From: an uncultured Ruminococcus sp.
GTDB lineage: Bacteria; Bacillota; Clostridia; Lachnospirales; Lachnospiraceae
Direction: 5' to 3'
Length of the DNA stretch: 12,294 nucleotides
Assembly (NCBI GenBank): GCA_900555215.1
Contig: USKR01000011.1
Span: 1 to 12,294, forward strand
Part shown: in pieces, positions 7,367 through 12,294 of the stretch
How the letters are laid out: every line of letters starts with the position of its first letter
Position numbering within the stretch: position 1 is the stretch's first letter
The notes under the pieces: model-generated
What the model was told of the DNA's origin: nothing
Database searches by the model: none
Seen by the model: the letters and a program-made list of their open reading frames with translations, nothing else
Program-made: the position numbers and the translations under genes

Positions 7367-7388
7367 GTTAAGATTGTGCTAAGATTAT
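7367..7388. repeat. Tandem 11-bp imperfect direct repeat just after the predicted start site
   Basis: GTTAAGATTGT (7367-7377) is followed immediately by GCTAAGATTAT (7378-7388), with 9 of 11 positions identical. A period of 11 bp puts both copies on the same face of the helix, and the position just downstream of the predicted transcription start is common for repressor sites. I recognise no specific operator; function is inference. Confidence 0.35.
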
Positions 7389-7441
7389 GACCTGCATGAA
7401 ACAGGGAGTATTGGAAAAACTAAGGAGACTGGAGGTCTGAG

Positions 7442-7483
7442 ATGACCGAGTCCCATGGAAAGGTGGTGGAAAGCCAATGGTAG
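7442..7483 (+). CDS. Possible 13-codon leader peptide overlapping the first ATPase gene
   Basis: ATG at 7442 follows a strong GGAGG (7431-7435) by six bases, with a second AAGGAG at 7422-7427. It encodes MTESHGKVVESQW and stops with TAG at 7481-7483. The start codon of the H/G subunit (7477-7479) lies inside its last codons, in another frame. The ribosome sites before this small frame are better than the AAAGGTGG before the H/G gene, so ribosomes may terminate here and re-initiate on the ATPase gene. It may equally be just untranslated leader. Confidence 0.35.
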   Translation: MTESHGKVVESQW

Positions 7484-7785
7484 AAGAGACGATCCGGTCG
7501 ATCCGCGAGACCGAAGAACAGGCGGATAAACTGATAAGGCAGGCAGAGGAGAAAAAGCAGGAAATCCTGGAAGCGGCAAAAGCGCAGGCACAGAGCGTGT
7601 CGGAAGAAATCCTCGGGAAAGCCAGGGCCGATGCTCTTGCAATGGCTGAGCAGGCAGATGAAAAAGCGCGGAGCGAAGAAGCGCGTCTCAATGAGCAGAC
7701 GGCTCAGGCGGTCGCGAAACTGAAAGCGGAAGCGCTGGAAAAGGAAAAAGAAGCAGCGGCTGCTGTTGTTTCTGTGATCGTGTGA
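7477..7785 (+). CDS. V/A-type ATPase peripheral-stalk subunit H (G-type)
   Basis: Peripheral-stalk coiled-coil protein that pairs with subunit E and holds the A/B catalytic head against membrane subunit I. The 102 residues are nearly all charged or Ala/Gln heptad-like sequence (from VEETIRSIRETEEQADKLIR to about residue 95), predicted to be one long helix. Size and composition are typical of archaeal/clostridial AhaH. Its identity rests on this and on its place directly before subunit I, since such coiled coils are poorly conserved. AAAGGTGG (7459-7466) lies ten bases before the ATG. After the TGA stop the frame stays open for eight more codons (EPEAPAEQ) to a double stop TAA TAG, so the C-terminus may once have been longer. 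Confidence 0.82.
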   Translation: MVEETIRSIRETEEQADKLIRQAEEKKQEILEAAKAQAQSVSEEILGKARADALAMAEQADEKARSEEARLNEQTAQAVAKLKAEALEKEKEAAAAVVSVIV

Positions 7786-7850
7786 GAACCGGAAGCGCCT
7801 GCGGAGCAGTAATAGAATATGGCGCGGAAGGATGAGGAGACGAAAGAAAC

Positions 7851-7865
7851 GCGGAAAGATTCCGC
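7851..7865 (+). other. Small perfect hairpin in the gap between subunits H and I
   Basis: GCGGAA (7851-7856), loop AGA, TTCCGC (7860-7865) makes a perfect six-base stem. It lies in the 109-bp gap between H and I, while other gaps in this operon are at most about 22 bp or overlaps. No T-run follows, so it is not a terminator; it could be an mRNA-processing or stability element. The rest of the gap holds only the ribosome site of subunit I (GGAGG, 7881-7885). Confidence 0.4.
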
Positions 7866-9162
7866 AGGAAAAAATGTAAAGGAGGGAAGAGCGTATGTCG
7901 GTACTTAAGATGCAGAGGATCAGCATCTGTGCCTTAAAGAAAGACCGGAAAGCAATCCTGGAAAGGCTGCAGAGCCTGGGGGTGCTGGAAGTGGACGTAT
8001 CACCCTGCGGCGCGGCGGACCCGGGCGGGGACGGATATTTTCGGAAGATGGATACTGCCGGACAGCGTGCGGGATTTGAGCGGGCAGCGTCCGCGGCGGA
8101 TCAGGCGCTGGAGGTACTGGACAGGTATTCGCCGGAGGAAAAATCTATGTTCGCCGCCCTTGAAGGAAAACTTTTGATCGACAGGGATCAGGGGCAGAGG
8201 ACAGCGGAGAAACGACGGGAGCTTTTGAGGACTGCAAAAGAGATCTGCGAGCTGGACCGCGCGCACTCTGAAAAGCTGGCGGAGGCTGTGCGGATCCGCA
8301 ATAACATAGAGGGGCTGACGCCATGGCTGCCGTTGGGAACACCGCTCAGGAACACAGAGACAAAGCGCGCGGTCATGTTCCCGGGGACCATGCCCGGCGG
8401 AACCACGCTGGAATCAGTGTATGGGCTTCTCGAGGAAAAAGCGCCGGAAGCGGCCGGGGCGGATGTGCAGATCGTTTCAGCGGAGCAGAGCATGGTTTAT
8501 CTGGCTGTGACCTGTCTGAAAGAGGACGCCGGAAAAGTGGAAGATGCGCTCCGCAGCGCAGGGTTCGCAAGACCATCTCAGATGTGGGAGCGGACGCCTT
8601 CGGAGGAGAAAAAAGCGCTGGAGGATCAGGCTGCGGCATGTGCTGTACAGACGGAGGAAATCGAAGAAAAGATCCGCGCACTGGCAAAGGAGAGGCTGGA
8701 GCTTAAGATTGTGGCGGATTATTATCGCGTGAGAGCAGATAAATATGCAGTGCTCGGAGAACTGCCCCAGTCAAAACGCACTTTTCTCATCAGCGGATAT
8801 ATCCCAAAATGTGAATCTCCGTATGTAGAAAAGGATCTGACAGAGAAGTACGACTGTACAGTTGATATCGAAGAATTGAAAGACGAGGAAGAGGCGCCGG
8901 TCATCTTAAAGAACAATCCGTTTTCTATGAATATGGAAGGCGTGGTGGAATCTTATGGGCTCCCTCATAAGGGCGAGATCGATCCCACGACGATCATGTC
9001 GTTTTTCTATGTGTTCTTCTTCGGAATGATGCTTTCAGATGCCGCGTACGGAGCGATCGTGGCAGCAGTCTGCGGTGTGCTGGTACACAGGTTCCCGAGG
9101 ATGTCTTCCGGTATGAAAAAATCTCTGAAACTCTTTTTCTACTGCGGATTGTCCACTCTTGT

Positions 9163-10406
<1,244 letters not shown>

Positions 10407-10421
10407 AAGGAGAAGATGAAC

Positions 10422-11015
10422 ATGAGTGGACTGGATAAAATAAAGGCCCGGATCATGGAGGAGGCAGAGCAGTCTGCGCGTGAGATCATTGAAAAGGCGC
10501 AGGCTGAGGCTGAGGCAGCGGTAAATGCTGCCGAGGCGGATGCGCATGCCGAGGCGGAGAAGATCCGGGAAAAGGCTCGAAAGGATGCGGCAGATCATGT
10601 GAGACGGGCAGAATCGTCAAGTGATATGCGCAGGAAGCAGGCTGTTCTTGCGGCAAAGCAGGAGGTCATCGGCAGGGTGCTTGAAGCCGCGTATTCGCGG
10701 GTGATGGAACTGAGTCCGGCGGAGTATTTTGATATGCTTGAAAAACTCCTCAGAGAATACGCGCTTCCGGAAGAGGGGGAGATCTGCTTTTCTGCAAGGG
10801 ATCTTGACCGTATGCCTGAAGGATTTACAGGAAAGATCAGAACGATCGCTGCTGAAAAGGGAGGCGGCCTGACTCTTTCCGGCGAGACGCGGCGGATCGA
10901 CGGCGGGTTTATCCTGATATATGGAGGAGTAGAAGAAAACTGTACGATAAAGGCGGTGTTTGATTCCAAAAGGGATGAACTGTCAGACCGGGTAAACCGG
11001 CTTTTGTTCGGATGA
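10422..11015 (+). CDS. V/A-type ATPase peripheral-stalk subunit E
   Basis: Partner of the H/G subunit in the peripheral stalk. Residues about 5-95 are a charged Ala/Glu/Lys-rich helix (EEAEQSAREIIEKAQAEAEA onwards). The C-terminal half is globular, with the family's LTLSGETRRIDGGFILIYGGVEENCTIKAVFD segment and the end ELSDRVNRLLFG. I take the ATG at 10422 because AGGAG (10408-10412) is nine bases away; another in-frame ATG at 10416 would leave only three bases. The protein is 197 residues, normal for the family. It starts 15 bp after subunit K and is followed by subunit C after 22 bp. Confidence 0.92.
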   Translation: MSGLDKIKARIMEEAEQSAREIIEKAQAEAEAAVNAAEADAHAEAEKIREKARKDAADHVRRAESSSDMRRKQAVLAAKQEVIGRVLEAAYSRVMELSPAEYFDMLEKLLREYALPEEGEICFSARDLDRMPEGFTGKIRTIAAEKGGGLTLSGETRRIDGGFILIYGGVEENCTIKAVFDSKRDELSDRVNRLLFG

Positions 11016-11037
11016 TCATGCGCGGGGAGGGTTGGAC

Positions 11038-12009
11038 TTGAGTAATACAAAATATACCTATGCAGTGGCGCGTATCCGCGCCCTGGAAGTTTCTCTTTTT
11101 CCCAATGCGGTGATCGAACAGCTCCTGGCATGCAGGACGGCGGAAGAGGCGCTCCGGTTTGTGATGGAAAAGGGCTGGGGAGATCCGGCGGGGGAAGCGG
11201 ACATTGATACTGTGTTGAAGCGGGAGGAAGAAAAGGTCTGGGAAGTGATCCGGGATGTGGCTCCGGACATGAAAGTGTTTGATGTGCTTTCTTACCCGAA
11301 GCTGTACCATAACTTAAAGGCAGCGGTCAAGGAAGTCTGCACGGAGAAGGAGACGCCGGGCATCTTTTATGATGACTGTGACATCCCGGGCAGAGAGATG
11401 CTCCGCATCATCGAGAACCGGGAGTTCTCCAGGCTCCCCGGAAATATGGGACGCGTGGCGGAGGAAGCGCTTGACACCCTGCTGCACACAAGAGACGGGC
11501 AGCTGTGCGATGTGATGATCGACAAAGCGGCGCTGGAAGCTGTTTACGAGGCGGGGAAGCGGTCCGGGGAACCGATCATAGAGAATTATGCGGACGCCAT
11601 GGTGGCGATTGCGGACATCAAGATCGCGGTCCGCTCCCGGAAGACGGGGAAGAGCGGGGACTTTATGCGCAGCGCCATGGCAGAATGCAGAAGCGTCAAT
11701 GCAGAGCAGCTGATCCGCGCCGCGCTTTCCGGCGAGGAGGAGATCGCCCGTTATCTGGAAGGGACTTCCTATGCGGGCGGAGCGGATGCGCTGAGGGAAT
11801 CGCCGTCAGCGTTTGAGCGGTGGTGCGACAACCGCATGACAGAGATGCTGAAAACGCAGAAGTATGAGGCGTTTTCCGTGGGACCGCTGCTGGGCTATCT
11901 GATCGCGCGGGAAAATGAGATCAAAACAGTTCGGATCATTCTGACCGGAAAGCAGAACGGCTTTTCCGATGATGCGGTCCGGGAAAGGATAAGGGAGATG
12001 TATGTATAA
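11038..12009 (+). CDS. V/A-type ATPase subunit C
   Basis: Funnel-shaped subunit that docks the central stalk (D/F) onto the membrane K ring (yeast subunit d family). The N-terminus TKYTYAVARIRALEVSLF is the family's usual opening, and the rest is mostly helical, ending in LLGYLIARENEIKTVRIILTGKQNGF, the most conserved block (about residues 280-305). I choose TTG at 11038, seven bases after GGAGG (11026-11030), giving 323 residues; another TTG at 11032 lies too near that site. No in-frame ATG is available near the start. A TTG start may lower translation relative to its neighbours. The stop overlaps the start of subunit F by eight bases. Confidence 0.92.
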   Translation: MSNTKYTYAVARIRALEVSLFPNAVIEQLLACRTAEEALRFVMEKGWGDPAGEADIDTVLKREEEKVWEVIRDVAPDMKVFDVLSYPKLYHNLKAAVKEVCTEKETPGIFYDDCDIPGREMLRIIENREFSRLPGNMGRVAEEALDTLLHTRDGQLCDVMIDKAALEAVYEAGKRSGEPIIENYADAMVAIADIKIAVRSRKTGKSGDFMRSAMAECRSVNAEQLIRAALSGEEEIARYLEGTSYAGGADALRESPSAFERWCDNRMTEMLKTQKYEAFSVGPLLGYLIARENEIKTVRIILTGKQNGFSDDAVRERIREMYV

Positions 12010-12294
12010 GATCGCAGTGGTCGGTGATTACGACAGCATTTACGGTTTCGCGGCAGTGGGACTGGACATCTGCCCTGTGAAGAGCCGGGAAGAGACGCGC
12101 GCCAGGCTGAAACAGCTCGCAGAAGGGGGATATGGCATTATCTATATCACGGAAAAAGCGGCTGCCGAGCTTGGGAGCGGGCTGGATGAGTACCGGGAGA
12201 TGAAACTTCCGGCAGTCATACAGATCCCGGGCGTTTCAGGCAATACAGGAGCCGGTGTGTCAGGTGTGAAGAAGACCGTGGAGCAGGCGGTCGG
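12002..12294 (+). CDS. V/A-type ATPase subunit F, cut by the window end
   Basis: Central-stalk subunit that binds subunit D and turns with it inside the A/B head. Ninety-seven codons are visible, of roughly 100-105 expected, starting MYKIAVVGDYDSIYGFAAVGL, which is the family's opening (K-I-A-V-x-G-D, then the G-F-x-x-x-G-L motif). Further on are the strand YGIIYITEKAA (about 44-54) and LPAVIQIPG (about 69-77). The ATG at 12002 lies inside the last codons of subunit C, in another frame; AAGGGAG (11991-11997) serves as ribosome site. No stop is reached. Subunits A, B and D are expected next, by comparison with other clostridial operons. Confidence 0.92.
   Translation, partial: MYKIAVVGDYDSIYGFAAVGLDICPVKSREETRARLKQLAEGGYGIIYITEKAAAELGSGLDEYREMKLPAVIQIPGVSGNTGAGVSGVKKTVEQAV

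Noticed and set aside
7819..7908. Small Lys/Glu-rich frame (29 codons) overlapping the subunit I start
   Set aside because: It has no ribosome site of its own, overlaps the I start in another frame, and its composition reflects purine-rich DNA before a strong GGAGG.

Overview
The window looks like chromosomal DNA of a Gram-positive anaerobe of the Clostridia, most probably a Lachnospiraceae-type gut bacterium. The reasons are the large Firmicutes-type SRP RNA, strong AAGGAG/GGAGG ribosome sites, a VanW-family surface protein, a DUF4080-type B12-binding radical SAM protein, and a V/A-type ATPase operon in the order H/G-I-K-E-C-F. This assignment is inferred from gene content; no database was consulted. 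I see no phage, transposon, CRISPR array or tRNA.

Region 1 (1-515) carries the SRP RNA gene on the minus strand. A 155-bp divergent intergenic region follows, with one near-consensus sigma-A-type promoter in each direction.

Region 2 (516-7280) is a compact co-directional run that could be one transcript: promoter at 455-483, radical SAM/B12 protein, a 33-residue single-pass membrane microprotein (2238-2339, easily missed), VanW-family protein, a divergent HypE/PurM (AIR synthase)-like protein, an Lrp/AsnC regulator, a class I aminotransferase overlapping it by one base, and TrmL. It ends in a strong Rho-independent terminator that includes the trmL stop codon. The Lrp-aminotransferase overlap implies co-expression and amino-acid-responsive control.

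Region 3 (7281-12294) is a V/A-type ATPase operon with its own promoter (7323-7351). A possible 13-codon leader ORF overlaps the first start codon. Subunits H/G, I, K, E, C and the start of F are visible; F runs off the end, and the catalytic A and B subunits and D are expected beyond it. Subunit K keeps every Na+ ligand known from the Enterococcus hirae rotor ring, so a Na+-coupled enzyme is likely. Subunit I is broken by a frameshift at about 9248-9256. The frame change and the apparent loss of a short family-conserved segment fit a deletion of about 10 nt better than a single-base error.

Items most worth a second look are the split subunit I, the HypE-like protein that has lost the family's acidic metal/ATP residues, the membrane microprotein between the radical SAM and VanW genes, and the leader ORF and direct repeats at the head of the ATPase operon. 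I do not see a clearly new multi-gene system. The least explained part is the radical SAM - microprotein - VanW - HypE-like block.
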